A DNA stretch of 64,000 nucleotides from CAWCLK01 sp963796225 (GTDB lineage: Bacteria; Actinomycetota; Nitriliruptoria; Nitriliruptorales; Nitriliruptoraceae), in assembly GCA_963796225.1 (NCBI GenBank), contig CAWCLK010000006.1:124001-188000 (forward strand), in the 5' to 3' direction. Under the pieces are notes generated by a model, which made no database searches, was not told the DNA's origin, and was given only the letters and a program-made list of their open reading frames with translations. Made by a program: the position numbers and the translations under genes. Positions 53,984 through 62,583 of this stretch are shown here, piece by piece; positions within the stretch are counted from its first letter, which is position 1; each line of letters opens with the position of its first letter.

Positions 53984-54968
53984 CGCGTCCGGGGCGACGT
54001 CGTGCCTCGCCCAGCGCCCCCGTGTACCCCTCGGCCGCCGCGGCCCGCCCGAACCCCACCACGTAGGCGATGAAGGTCACCTCGACCAGCACCCCCGTGC
54101 CGACGCGGGCCCAGGTGGGCAGTGCGGACGGGGTGATGAAGGCCTCGAGCAGCCCGGCCACCAGGAACACCAGGACCAGCCCCACGACGATCACGATGGC
54201 GCGTCGGGCCTGCTCGGCCAGGGCGGCGGCCCGGGTCCGGTCGCCGGGCGAGACCAGCGACCAGCCGAGCGCCAGCCCCGTCCCGGCGGCCACGAAGATC
54301 GCGCTCAGCTCCAGCAGCCCGTGGGGCAGGATCAGCCCCCAGAACAGCGGCGCGCGCCCCGCGGCGTGGAACGCCCCGGCGGCCACGCCCACGTTCAGCG
54401 CGTTGTACGCCAGCACCGCCAGCGTGGGGACGGCGAACGCGATCCCGGACGCGAAGGCGAGGATGCCGATGCGCGCGTTGTTGGTGAACACCAGTGCGGC
54501 GAACTGCCCCGCGGGCTGGGACGAGTAGTAGCCGACGAAGTCCTCGGCGAGGTAGGCCTCGCGGACCTCCGGCGGGATCGCGACGTCCAGCGCCGCCGGC
54601 GTCGTGGCGATCCACACGGTGGTCGCCGCGAACACCGCGACGAACACGGCGGTGGCCAGCAGGATCGGGCGCCGGAGGTGCCACATGGCGGCGGGGAAGG
54701 TGTGGGTGAACGCGTGCCGGATCCCCTGCAGGGTCCGGGTGCGCGTGCCGTAGACCCGGGCGTTGGCGCGGGCCACCAGCGTGTTGAGGTGCAGCAGCAG
54801 CTCCGGGTCGGCGTAGCGCCGCCGCGCGGAGGCCAGGTGGCTGGAGGCGCGCAGGTAGAGGCGCACCAGCTCGTCCGACTCGGCCGGGGTGAGGTGTCGG
54901 CGCCCGACCAGCTCGGCCAGGCGGTCCCAGGTCGGGGCGTGGCGTTCGACGAAGCTGTCGCGGTCCAC
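53961..54968 (-). CDS. SpoIIM-like (stage II sporulation M) integral membrane protein
   Basis: An N-terminal helical cytoplasmic part (about 1-100) is followed by five or six membrane helices. The family pattern appears as NNARIGILAFASGI and the helix-rich APLFWGLILPHGLLEL. There are 335 residues from GTG 54968, which has GGAGG five bases upstream; GTG 54974 overlaps that site and is less likely. SpoIIM-like genes are common beside RDD, MoxR and DUF58 genes in non-sporulating actinobacteria, so sporulation is not implied. Confidence 0.88.
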   Translation of the reverse strand: MDRDSFVERHAPTWDRLAELVGRRHLTPAESDELVRLYLRASSHLASARRRYADPELLLHLNTLVARANARVYGTRTRTLQGIRHAFTHTFPAAMWHLRRPILLATAVFVAVFAATTVWIATTPAALDVAIPPEVREAYLAEDFVGYYSSQPAGQFAALVFTNNARIGILAFASGIAFAVPTLAVLAYNALNVGVAAGAFHAAGRAPLFWGLILPHGLLELSAIFVAAGTGLALGWSLVSPGDRTRAAALAEQARRAIVIVVGLVLVFLVAGLLEAFITPSALPTWARVGTGVLVEVTFIAYVVGFGRAAAAEGYTGALGEARRRPGRVTTVPSP

Positions 54969-55005
54969 ACCCACCTCCGCTCGTCGGCCGCCGGTACCGT
55001 CCGGG

Positions 55006-55011
55006 AGCCTA
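55006..55011 (-). promoter_or_regulatory. TAGGCT -10-like element for the SpoIIM-like gene
   Basis: TAGGCT on the minus strand, 37 bases before the coding start, in the gap divergent to the RDD gene. It is one of six such elements. No good -35 is seen. Confidence 0.4.
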
Positions 55012-55036
55012 CGTGGACCCGATGGGAGGACGTGCC

Positions 55037-55888
55037 GTGGCCGCAGGCACGCCGACCGACGGGCTGCTGGCTGGCGGCGGTCGGGGCGGGGACGTCGCCG
55101 AGGCCGGCCTGGTCACCCCCGAGGCGGTCGTCCTGGGGCTGCCCGTGGCCTCGGTGGGGTCGCGCGGCCTGGCGCTGGTGCTCGACCTGCTGATCCAGGG
55201 CATCGCGTTGGTCCTGCTGTCCTTCGCCGCGTCGGCCGTGTCGGTGTTCGAGGGCGGCTGGGTCGCCACCGTGGTCTTCCTGCTGGTCGTCTTCGCCATC
55301 CTCTTCGGCTACCCGGCCGGTTTCGAGACCCTGTGGCGGGGGCGCACCCCGGGCAAGGCCGCCCTGGGCCTGCGCGTGGTGACGATCGAGGCCGGGCCCG
55401 TCGGGTTCCGGCACGCCGCGATCCGGGCGGCCCTCGGGCTCGTGGACTTCTGGCTCAGCTCGGGCGGTGTGGCGGTCCTGTCGGCCCTGTTCACGCGCCG
55501 GGCGCAGCGTCTGGGCGACCTCGCGGCGGGCACGCTCGTGATCCGCGAGCCGCGGGGGCGCAGGGGCGTCACCGCCATGCGGTTCGAGCCGCCGCCCGGA
55601 GCCGAGGGCTACGCCGCGCGCCTGGACGTGACCGGGCTGGACGAGGACGACTACCTGGCGATCCGGTCGGTGCTCGTCCGCGCCGCCAGCCTGCCGCCGG
55701 CCACGGCCGCCCCGCTGGCCGACCAGGCCGTCCGGGCCCTCGCCCCCCGTACCACCCCGCCGCCGCCCGCCGGCATGCACCCACTGGCCGTGCTCGCCTG
55801 CCTCGCTGCCGCCTACCAGCGCCGCCACCGTGGCCGCGTGCGGACCGACGTCGCCTCGTGGATCTGGGGCCGGTCCATGGAAGGCTGA
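55037..55888 (+). CDS. RDD-family membrane protein
   Basis: A 283-residue protein. Its N-terminal half is an RDD domain: VASVGSRGLALVLDLLIQ with Arg/Asp, membrane helices (IALVLLSFAASAVSVF, VVFLLVVFAILFGYP), and TPGKAALGLRVV. The C-terminal half is a soluble helical tail. GTG 55037 is chosen because GGGAGG (55024-55029) stands seven bases before it; GTG 55013 and ATG 55022 are alternatives. It is divergent from SpoIIM and completes the MoxR-linked cluster. Confidence 0.88.
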   Translation: MAAGTPTDGLLAGGGRGGDVAEAGLVTPEAVVLGLPVASVGSRGLALVLDLLIQGIALVLLSFAASAVSVFEGGWVATVVFLLVVFAILFGYPAGFETLWRGRTPGKAALGLRVVTIEAGPVGFRHAAIRAALGLVDFWLSSGGVAVLSALFTRRAQRLGDLAAGTLVIREPRGRRGVTAMRFEPPPGAEGYAARLDVTGLDEDDYLAIRSVLVRAASLPPATAAPLADQAVRALAPRTTPPPPAGMHPLAVLACLAAAYQRRHRGRVRTDVASWIWGRSMEG

Positions 55889-55912
55889 CACGAGGACCCG
55901 GCGGCGAGCGAG

Positions 55913-55918
55913 TAGGCT
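55913..55918 (+). promoter_or_regulatory. TAGGCT -10-like element upstream of scpA
   Basis: TAGGCT lies in the 89-base gap between the RDD gene and scpA, 65 bases before the ATG. It begins a likely scpA-scpB-rluB-aroH-aroA-cmk/der operon. Confidence 0.4.
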
Positions 55919-55977
55919 CGCGGGTCCGGGCCCCGGACCACGGCGCCCGAAGGGACGCGACCGAAAGCGGCACGTCG

Positions 55978-56854
55978 ATGGGTGGTGCGGACACGGCGAC
56001 GCCCGGTCAGTACGAGGTCCACCTCGACGTCTTCCAGGGGCCCTTCGACCTCCTGCTGCAGCTGATCGCCAAGCGCAAGCTCGACATCACCGAGGTCGAC
56101 CTCGCCGACATCACGCAGGACTTCCTGGCGTCCCTGCAGGGCATCGACGAGCTCGACCTCGAGACCGCCACGCGCTTCCTCGTGGTCGCGGCGACCCTGG
56201 TCGAGCTGAAGGCCGCGCGACTGCTGCCCCGCGACCAGCAGGAGGAGCTCGAGGACCTGCTCGGCGAGGCGCGCGACATGCTGTACGCGCGCCTGCTCGA
56301 GTACCGCGCCTTCCGTGACGTCGCGTGGGAGCTGCAGGTCCGCCTCGAGGTCCACGGTGACCACCATGGCCGCGACGTGCCGCTCGACCCGGTCTGGCGC
56401 CGGCTCGTGCCCGACGCGGACCTGCACGTCGGCATCGAGGACCTCGCCCGGCTGGCGGCCCTGGCCACCGCGCCCCGCCCCGAACCCGAGATCCGGATCG
56501 ACCACATCCGGCGCAGCTTCATCAGCATCCAGGACGCGGCGGGCCGCGTGCTCGACGCCGTGATGGACCCGGGGGACACCACCGGGTTCGTGTCGCTGGT
56601 GACCGGGCAGCGGCGGGGCGACGCGATCGTGTTCTTCCTCGCGATGCTCGAGCTCTACAAGCTCGGTCACCTCGACCTCGAGCAGCCCGACCACCGGGGC
56701 GAGCTGACCGTGGAACGACGCGAGGCGGCCACGGACCTCTCCGTGCTCTCCGAGCTCGAGACCAGCGGGGCGCCGGACGAGGACCCTGCCCCGATCGACC
56801 CCGCCACCGACCGACCCCGCCCCGACCGACCCCACCACCGAGGAGTCCCCGTGA
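55978..56854 (+). CDS. scpA: Segregation and condensation protein A (one probable +1 frameshift)
   Basis: Kleisin subunit linking SMC heads in the condensin complex. The N-terminal helix signature is VFQGPFDLLLQLIAKRKLDITEV (by its parts, about residue 15). The C-terminal winged helix (FVSLVTGQRRGDAIVFFLAMLELYKLG, by its parts) and an acidic Pro-rich tail follow. In the given sequence the frame continues without a stop into scpB. One C fewer at 56811-56812 gives DPAPTDPTTEESP-TGA, overlapping the scpB start (GTGA), 291 residues. The tail composition favours this reading over a true fusion. Confidence 0.92.
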
Positions 56855-57777
56855 GCGACACCGGGACCGACGCCGGCATCGACCTCGACCGCCTCCGTGG
56901 CCTCGAGGCGGTCCTGTTCCTCGCCGACCACCCACTGGACCTCGACACGCTGGCCACCGCCCTGGACTGCACGCCGGGACAGGTCGAGCCGTTGACGGCC
57001 GAGCTGGCCCAGCGCCTCGAGGAGCGCCAGTCCGGGCTGGTGCTGCGCAACGTCGGTGGGGGATGGCGCCTGTACACCGCCGCCGAGACCCGCGAGCACG
57101 TCGAACGCCACGTGCTCGCGGGGCGGTCGGGGCGGCTCAGCCAGGCCGCGCTCGAGACGCTGGCCGTCATCGCCTACAAGCAGCCGATCTCCCGCACGGA
57201 GGTCGGCGACATCCGCGGCGTGAACGCCGACGGGGCGGTCCGCTCGCTGGTCTCCCGCGGGCTGATCGAGGAGGTCGGCCGCGACGACGGGCCGGGCCAG
57301 GCGGTCCTGTACGGCACGACCACCGAGTTCCTCGAGAAGGTCGGCCTGACCGCCCTCGACGACCTGCCGCCGCTGACCGAGTACCTGGTCGAGAACCCCG
57401 CCCCGGACGAGCCGACCCCGGACCAGCTCAAGGCCGCCCGGCGCCGGCTGCAGGAGGGCCGCGAGATCGCCTCGACCGGGTCCGCCCGCTGGGACCCCGA
57501 GGCCGAACCCAGCGAGGAGGACCCGGCCGAGCAGGCCCGGGAGCGCCAGCGCGAGCTGCGGCGCGACGCCGCCGCCCGTCGCCGGGCGCAGGAGGAGGAG
57601 ATGGACGAGCTGACCGGGGCGCTGGAACGCGTGGCCCGGGACGCGATGGCCCAGCTCCGCGACGCGGTGTCCTCGGCCGACGACGACGAGCCCGACGCCG
57701 AGCCCGCGGCCGCACCCGACGAGCCCGCGGCCACATCCGACGAGGACACGGCCGGTCCGGACCAGGAGCCCACGTGA
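56851..57777 (+). CDS. scpB: Segregation and condensation protein B
   Basis: Winged-helix partner of ScpA and SMC. EAVLFLADHPLDLDTLA (about residue 18), the LSQAALETLAVIAYKQPISRTEV region (by its parts, about 98), and VNADGAVRSLVSRGLI are conserved. After about residue 190 there is an unusually long, highly charged, disordered tail rich in Glu/Arg/Ala, making 308 residues in all. GTG 56851 has GAGGAG upstream. The stop overlaps rluB (GTGA). Confidence 0.93.
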   Translation: MSDTGTDAGIDLDRLRGLEAVLFLADHPLDLDTLATALDCTPGQVEPLTAELAQRLEERQSGLVLRNVGGGWRLYTAAETREHVERHVLAGRSGRLSQAALETLAVIAYKQPISRTEVGDIRGVNADGAVRSLVSRGLIEEVGRDDGPGQAVLYGTTTEFLEKVGLTALDDLPPLTEYLVENPAPDEPTPDQLKAARRRLQEGREIASTGSARWDPEAEPSEEDPAEQARERQRELRRDAAARRRAQEEEMDELTGALERVARDAMAQLRDAVSSADDDEPDAEPAAAPDEPAATSDEDTAGPDQEPT

Positions 57778-58586
57778 GCGACGACGGACGCGAACGCCTG
57801 CAGAAGGTGATGGCCGCGGCGGGTGTCGCCAGCCGACGCGCCAGCGAGGAGCTGATCGCGGAGGGCCGGGTCACCGTCAACGGCGAGGTCGCCGAGCTCG
57901 GGTGCAAGGTCGACGCGACCCAGGACGACATCCGGGTCGACGGCGAACGCATCAACGCCGACCCCGACCGGGTCTACGTGATGCTCAACAAGCCCCAGGG
58001 CGTCGTCACGACCGTCGACGACCCCGAGGGGCGGCGCACGGTCATGGACCTGGTGAACCTCCCGATGCGGTTGTTCCCGGTGGGACGGCTCGACCTCGAC
58101 ACCGAGGGCCTGCTGCTGCTCACCAACGACGGTGACCTCACCCACGACCTGCTGCACCCCTCCCGCGAGGTGCCACGCACCTACGTGGCGCTGGTGGCCG
58201 CCCCGTTCAAGGGCCGGGCCCTGCAGCAGCTGCGTGACGGGGTCGAGCTCGAGGACGGCACCGCCCGTCCCCGATCGGTCGAGGTGCTCGAGGAGCAGCA
58301 CGGCAAGGCCCTGGTACAGCTGGTCATGACCGAGGGCCGCAAGCGCGAGGTCCGCCGCATGTTCGCGGAGATCGGGCACCCGGTCGAGCGGCTGGCCCGG
58401 GTGGCCTTCGGCGGCGTCGAGCTCGGCGACCTGCGGCAGGGCAAGTGGCGGTTCCTCACCCAGCAGGAGGTCGGGAGGCTGCACGCCGCCGTCGAGGGGC
58501 GACGGGGCGCGCCCCGCCACGAACGCACCACCCGACGTGAACGACGAGAACGCGCGGCCCGCCAGGGCCGAGGAGGTCCCAAGTGA
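57774..58586 (+). CDS. rluB: rRNA large-subunit pseudouridine synthase B family
   Basis: An S4 domain (RLQKVMAAAGVASRRASEELI, by its parts, residues 6-26) is joined to the RsuA/RluB catalytic domain with the aspartate in PVGRLDLDTEGLLLLTNDG (about 103). The tail is very Arg-rich (TTRRERRERAARQGRG). The length is 270 residues. It overlaps both neighbours by four bases. The exact uridine (23S U2605 by homology) is inferred. Confidence 0.92.
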   Translation: MSDDGRERLQKVMAAAGVASRRASEELIAEGRVTVNGEVAELGCKVDATQDDIRVDGERINADPDRVYVMLNKPQGVVTTVDDPEGRRTVMDLVNLPMRLFPVGRLDLDTEGLLLLTNDGDLTHDLLHPSREVPRTYVALVAAPFKGRALQQLRDGVELEDGTARPRSVEVLEEQHGKALVQLVMTEGRKREVRRMFAEIGHPVERLARVAFGGVELGDLRQGKWRFLTQQEVGRLHAAVEGRRGAPRHERTTRRERRERAARQGRGGPK

Positions 58587-58951
58587 GCGAGCGTGTCCGG
58601 GCGCTCCGAGGCGCCACGACCCTCGACGTGGACGATCGTGACCACATGATCGAACGCACCCAGGAGCTCATCCACGCCCTGTTCGAACGCAACGAGCTCG
58701 TCGAGGACGACCTCGTGTCGATCGTCTTCACCGCCACGGCCGACGTCACCTGCGGGTTCCCGGCGCTGGCCGCCCGCGAGGCGGGGTTCGTGCACACGCC
58801 GCTGCTGTGCGCGCGCGAGCTCGAGGTCGAGGGCGGCATCGACCGCTGCGTGCGCGTGCTGGTCCACGCCTACACCGAGCGCGACAAGTCCGAGCTGCGG
58901 CACGTCTACCTCCACGCCGCCACCCAGCTGCGCACCGACCTGCCGGAGTAG
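58583..58951 (+). CDS. aroH: Chorismate mutase, AroH type
   Basis: A 122-residue monofunctional trimeric enzyme converting chorismate to prephenate for Phe and Tyr. VRALRGATTLD (residues 4-14), the central DLVSIVFTATADV, and CVRVLVHAYT and RHVYLHAAT near the end match the Bacillus AroH fold and its active-site arginines. It overlaps rluB and abuts aroA, grouping two aromatic-pathway genes. Confidence 0.92.
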   Translation: MSERVRALRGATTLDVDDRDHMIERTQELIHALFERNELVEDDLVSIVFTATADVTCGFPALAAREAGFVHTPLLCARELEVEGGIDRCVRVLVHAYTERDKSELRHVYLHAATQLRTDLPE

Positions 58952-60280
58952 GTGGTGACCGCGAGCGTCCGCGTGCATCCCGGCCCGCTGGCCGGCGAGG
59001 TCGTCGTGCCCGGGGACAAGTCCCTGTCGCACCGGGCGCTGCTGCTCGGCGCCATGGTCGGCGGTCCTGTGGCCGTGACCGGGCTCGCCCCGTCCGGCGA
59101 CGTCACCTCGACCGCGCAATGCCTGGCGACGCTCGGGGCGCAGCTGGACCTGGCCCCCGACCGGGACGGCAACCTCGCCGGGTCCGTCGCCGGGCCGTTG
59201 CACGAGGCCACCGACGTGCTCGACTGCGGCAACGCCGGTACCGGGATGCGCCTGCTGGCGGGTGTGGTCGCGGGGATCGACGGGCTGGCCGTCCTCACCG
59301 GCGACGCGTCCCTGCGCCGCCGGCCCATGGGGCGGGTGGCCGATCCGCTGCGTGCCATGGGCGCCCGGGTGGACGGGCGCGACGACGGCCGGCTGCCGCC
59401 GCTGGCGATCCGTGGCGGGGGACTGCGGGGGATCACGTGGGACTCGCCGGTGGCGTCGGCCCAGGTCAAGTCGTGCCTGCTGCTCGCCGGGCTGCGGGCG
59501 GACGGCCCGACGACGGTGCGCTCCCCGGGGCCCAGCCGCGACCACACCGAGCGGCTCCTGGCCCACCTCGGCGTCGAGGTCGAGACCGGCGAGGGCCCGG
59601 GGGAGGTCGTCACCCTCGACCCCGCCCCGTTGCACGGCGACCGCATCGACGTCAGCGGCGATCCCTCGTCGGCGGCGTTCTGGCTCGTGGCGGGAGCCAT
59701 CGCCGGCACGGCGGTGCGCCTGCCCGGTGTGTGCGTCAACCCCGGCCGCACCGGCATGGTCCGGGTCCTGACCGACCTCGGGGCGCAGGTCACGCTGGCC
59801 GACCCCCGCGAGGTCTGCGGCGAACCCGTCGCCGACCTCGTGCTCGCCGCAGGTGCGCTCGACGGTCGGGCCGAGGTCGCCGGGGACCGGGTGGTCGACG
59901 CGATCGACGAGCTGCCGGTGCTGGCCGTGGCCGCGGCGCTGTCCAGCGGCGGCATGGTCGTGCACGACGCCACCGAGCTGCGCCACAAGGAATCCGACCG
60001 CATCGACGGGATCGCCGCCGTGTTCGACGCGCTCGGCCTCGAGGTCGAGACCCGCGCCGACGGCTTCAGCGTCCCCGGGGGCCAGCAGCCCCGCGGGGGC
60101 GGGTCCATCGACGCCCACGGCGACCACCGCATCGCGATGAGCGCGGCCGTCGGTGCGACCGTCGCCGCCCGTCCCGTCGAGGTCCACGGCTTCGACGCCG
60201 TGCCGACCTCGTACCCCTCGTTCCTCGACCACCTCGCCGCCCTCGGCGGGCAGGTCGAGCCGCTGCAGGAGGCACCATGA
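58952..60280 (+). CDS. aroA: 3-phosphoshikimate 1-carboxyvinyltransferase (EPSP synthase)
   Basis: Sixth shikimate step. PGDKSLSHRALLLGA (about residue 22), DCGNAGTGMRLL (about 91), RRPMGRV (about 125), DELPVLAVAAAL and KESDRIDGI are all present. The length is 442 residues. GTG 58952 directly follows the aroH stop; GTG 58955 is an alternative. The residue after GNAG is threonine, then GMR, as in glyphosate-sensitive enzymes, but sensitivity is not predicted here. It overlaps the next gene (ATGA). Confidence 0.95.
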   Translation: MVTASVRVHPGPLAGEVVVPGDKSLSHRALLLGAMVGGPVAVTGLAPSGDVTSTAQCLATLGAQLDLAPDRDGNLAGSVAGPLHEATDVLDCGNAGTGMRLLAGVVAGIDGLAVLTGDASLRRRPMGRVADPLRAMGARVDGRDDGRLPPLAIRGGGLRGITWDSPVASAQVKSCLLLAGLRADGPTTVRSPGPSRDHTERLLAHLGVEVETGEGPGEVVTLDPAPLHGDRIDVSGDPSSAAFWLVAGAIAGTAVRLPGVCVNPGRTGMVRVLTDLGAQVTLADPREVCGEPVADLVLAAGALDGRAEVAGDRVVDAIDELPVLAVAAALSSGGMVVHDATELRHKESDRIDGIAAVFDALGLEVETRADGFSVPGGQQPRGGGSIDAHGDHRIAMSAAVGATVAARPVEVHGFDAVPTSYPSFLDHLAALGGQVEPLQEAP

Positions 60281-62253
60281 GCGACACGGTCGAGGCCGGT
60301 CGCGGCCCCATCGTCGCCATCGACGGCCCCGCCGGGTCCGGCAAGTCCACGGTGGCCCGCGAGCTCGCCGACACGCTGGCCGTCCCGCACGTCGACACCG
60401 GCGCGCTGTACCGGGCGGTGACCCTGGCCTGCCTGCGCGCGGGGGTGGACCTCGACGACGACGGAGGCTGCGGCGCCGTGGCCCAGGGCGTGCGCGTGTC
60501 CCGGAGTGACGGTCGCACGTGGCTGGACGACGAGGACGTCGAGGACGAGATCCGGGGCGAGGCCGTCACCGCCGGCGTGTCCCACGTGTCGGCCCTGCCG
60601 TCGGTCCGCGAGGCCATGACGCCGCTGCAGCGCACCGCCGCCCAGCGCGGCGGGGTCGTCGAGGGCCGTGACATCGGCACCGTCGTCCTGCCCGACGCGG
60701 ACCTCAAGGTGTTCCTGACGGCGTCGGCCGAGGAACGGGCACGGCGGCGCGCCGAGCAGCTCGGCCAGCCCGTCACCGACGAGATGGTCCGGTCGCTGCA
60801 GGAGCGTGACGAGCGCGACAGCACCCGGGACGTCGCCCCGCTCACCCGCGCCCCGGACGCCTACGAGCTCGACACCACCGGCCTCGACGTCGACCAGGTC
60901 GTGGCACGCATCGTCGAGCAGGTCGAACGTGCCCGACGCACCGCCCCGCTGCGGGTGCGCCAGCGCCTGCCCCGCGTGGCCGTCGTCGGGCGCCCCAACG
61001 TGGGCAAGTCGACGCTGGTCAACCGCATCCTCGGCCGCCGGGTCGCCATCGTCGAGGAACGCCCCGGCGTCACCCGCGACCGCACCGAGCACGTGGCCGA
61101 CTGGCTCGGCCGGCCCTTCCTGCTGGTCGACACCGGCGGGTGGGAGCACGCGGCCCAGGGCATGAACGCCCGCATCGTCGAGCAGGCCGAGGCCGCCATC
61201 GCCGACGCCGACGTCGTGCTGTTCGTCGTCGACGTGACCGTCGGGGCGCTCGAGGACGACGAGCGCTACGCCCGGCTGCTGCGCCGGGGCGGGGCGCCCG
61301 TGCTGCTGGTGGCCAACAAGGCCGACGGCGAACGCCAGGAGCTGCTCGCGCACGAGCTGTACTCGCTCGGGCTCGGCGAGGGCCACCCGGTCTCGGCCCG
61401 CCACGGGCGCGGCGTGGGAGACCTGCTCGACGAGGTGTTCGTCCACATCCCGGAGGGGCCCGACCGCCTGCCCGAGGAGGACCCCGTCCCGCGCGTGGCG
61501 CTGGTGGGGCGACCCAACGTGGGCAAGTCCTCGCTGTTCAACCGCCTGCTCGGCCAGGAACGCTCGATCGTCGACGACGTGCCCCACACCACCCGCGACG
61601 CCGTCGACACCATGGTCGAGGTCGACGGCGAACCGTGGGTCTTCGTCGACACCGCCGGCATGCGCCGGCGCTACCGCACCGGCGAGGACACCGAGCTGTA
61701 CTCGGTCGACCGCACCCGTGCCGCGGTCGAGGGCGCCGACCTGTCGCTGTTCGTCATCGACGGGTCCCGGCCGCTGGGCGAGCAGGACCAGCGCCTGGCC
61801 GCGCTGCTGCGTGAGGCGGGGCGGGGCGTGGTGCTGGTGATCAACCAGTGGGACCGCGTCGACGCCGACCGGCGCGTGGACCTCGAACGCGAGCTCGACC
61901 GGCTCCTCAACTTCTTCCACTGGGCGCCCCGCGTGAACGTGTCCGCGCTGACGGGGCGCGGGGCGCGGCGGATCATGCCCACCCTGCGCGAGGTCTGGGG
62001 CGAGTACCGCCAGCGCATCCCCACCCGCCAGCTCAACCAGTGGCTCGACGAGGTCACCGCGAAGACCCCGCCCCCCACCCAGAGCGGCCGCGTCCTCAAG
62101 ATCCGCTACATGACCCAGGTCGACGTCGGCCCGCCCCGCTTCGTGGCCTTCACCAACCGGCCCCTGGTGCCGGCCTACCGGCGCTACCTCGAACGCGAGC
62201 TGCGCACCTCCTTCGGCTTCACCGGCGTCCCGATCGTCATCAACGACAGGTAG
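60277..62253 (+). CDS. cmk-der: Fused cytidylate kinase / ribosome-assembly GTPase Der
   Basis: One uninterrupted 658-residue frame. Residues 1-222 are CMP kinase (AIDGPAGSGKSTVAREL Walker A, HVDTGALYRAVT, VEGRDIGTVVLPDADLKVFL by parts). Residues 225-658 are Der/EngA, with two G domains (GRPNVGKSTLVN and GRPNVGKSSLFN; DTGG and DTAG; NKAD and NQWD) and a C-terminal KH-like domain (VLKIRYMTQV, AFTNRPLVP). The join ERARRTAPLRVRQRLPRVAVVG has no stop or start signal, so the fusion looks genuine. Bifunctional Cmk/Der proteins are known in some actinobacteria, where the genes are otherwise neighbours. Confidence 0.95.
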   Translation: MSDTVEAGRGPIVAIDGPAGSGKSTVARELADTLAVPHVDTGALYRAVTLACLRAGVDLDDDGGCGAVAQGVRVSRSDGRTWLDDEDVEDEIRGEAVTAGVSHVSALPSVREAMTPLQRTAAQRGGVVEGRDIGTVVLPDADLKVFLTASAEERARRRAEQLGQPVTDEMVRSLQERDERDSTRDVAPLTRAPDAYELDTTGLDVDQVVARIVEQVERARRTAPLRVRQRLPRVAVVGRPNVGKSTLVNRILGRRVAIVEERPGVTRDRTEHVADWLGRPFLLVDTGGWEHAAQGMNARIVEQAEAAIADADVVLFVVDVTVGALEDDERYARLLRRGGAPVLLVANKADGERQELLAHELYSLGLGEGHPVSARHGRGVGDLLDEVFVHIPEGPDRLPEEDPVPRVALVGRPNVGKSSLFNRLLGQERSIVDDVPHTTRDAVDTMVEVDGEPWVFVDTAGMRRRYRTGEDTELYSVDRTRAAVEGADLSLFVIDGSRPLGEQDQRLAALLREAGRGVVLVINQWDRVDADRRVDLERELDRLLNFFHWAPRVNVSALTGRGARRIMPTLREVWGEYRQRIPTRQLNQWLDEVTAKTPPPTQSGRVLKIRYMTQVDVGPPRFVAFTNRPLVPAYRRYLERELRTSFGFTGVPIVINDR

Positions 62254-62261
62254 ACGCTCGG

Positions 62262-62376
62262 ACTGGGCACCGCGAGCCCCCCGGATCGTCCCGGCGGCCA
62301 CGGTGCCCGAGAATCGGCGGTCCGCCGGGTACTGGGCACCTCGGACCCGGGGAGCAGCAGGGCTGCGGTGCCCAGT
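62262..62376 (+). repeat. Repeated ACTGGGCACC motif, two direct and one inverted copy, between der and tRNA-Pro
   Basis: ACTGGGCACC occurs at 62262-62271 and 62331-62340, and its exact complement at 62367-62376. The last two can form a 10-base-pair hairpin with a 26-base arm region. The first can pair with a partial copy (GGTGCCC, about 62302). It may serve as a terminator for the long scpA-der operon, although no T-tract follows. Confidence 0.5.
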
Positions 62377-62388
62377 TGCCGCGCGCGG

Positions 62389-62418
62389 TTGGTGCGGTTC
62401 CGAGCGATGGGGTAGCGT
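62389..62418 (+). promoter_or_regulatory. Promoter of tRNA-Pro
   Basis: TTGGTG (62389-62394), 18 bases, TAGCGT (62413-62418), 26 bases before the tRNA 5' end. Confidence 0.55.
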
Positions 62419-62443
62419 CCGCCCCCCGCGGCACACGCCGCAC

Positions 62444-62520
62444 CGGGCTGTGGCGCAGTCAGGTAGCGCACTCGTCTGGGGGGCGAGGGGTCGCCGGTTC
62501 AAGTCCGGCCAGCCCGACCA
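62444..62520 (+). tRNA. tRNA-Pro (anticodon GGG)
   Basis: A 77-base cloverleaf including an encoded CCA. The acceptor stem CGGGCTG/CAGCCCG pairs fully. The D stem is GCGC/GCGC, the anticodon stem CTCGT/GCGAG has loop CTGGGGG giving anticodon GGG (62479-62481 region), and the T stem GCCGG/CCGGC has TTCAAGT. It reads CCC, and CCU by wobble. The encoded CCA and clean pairing argue for a functional gene. Confidence 0.96.
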
Positions 62521-62583
62521 CACACCATCCCCACCACTTCCCGCCCCGGCGACGCCGGGGCGCGCCGAGGCAGGAGGCGCTCG

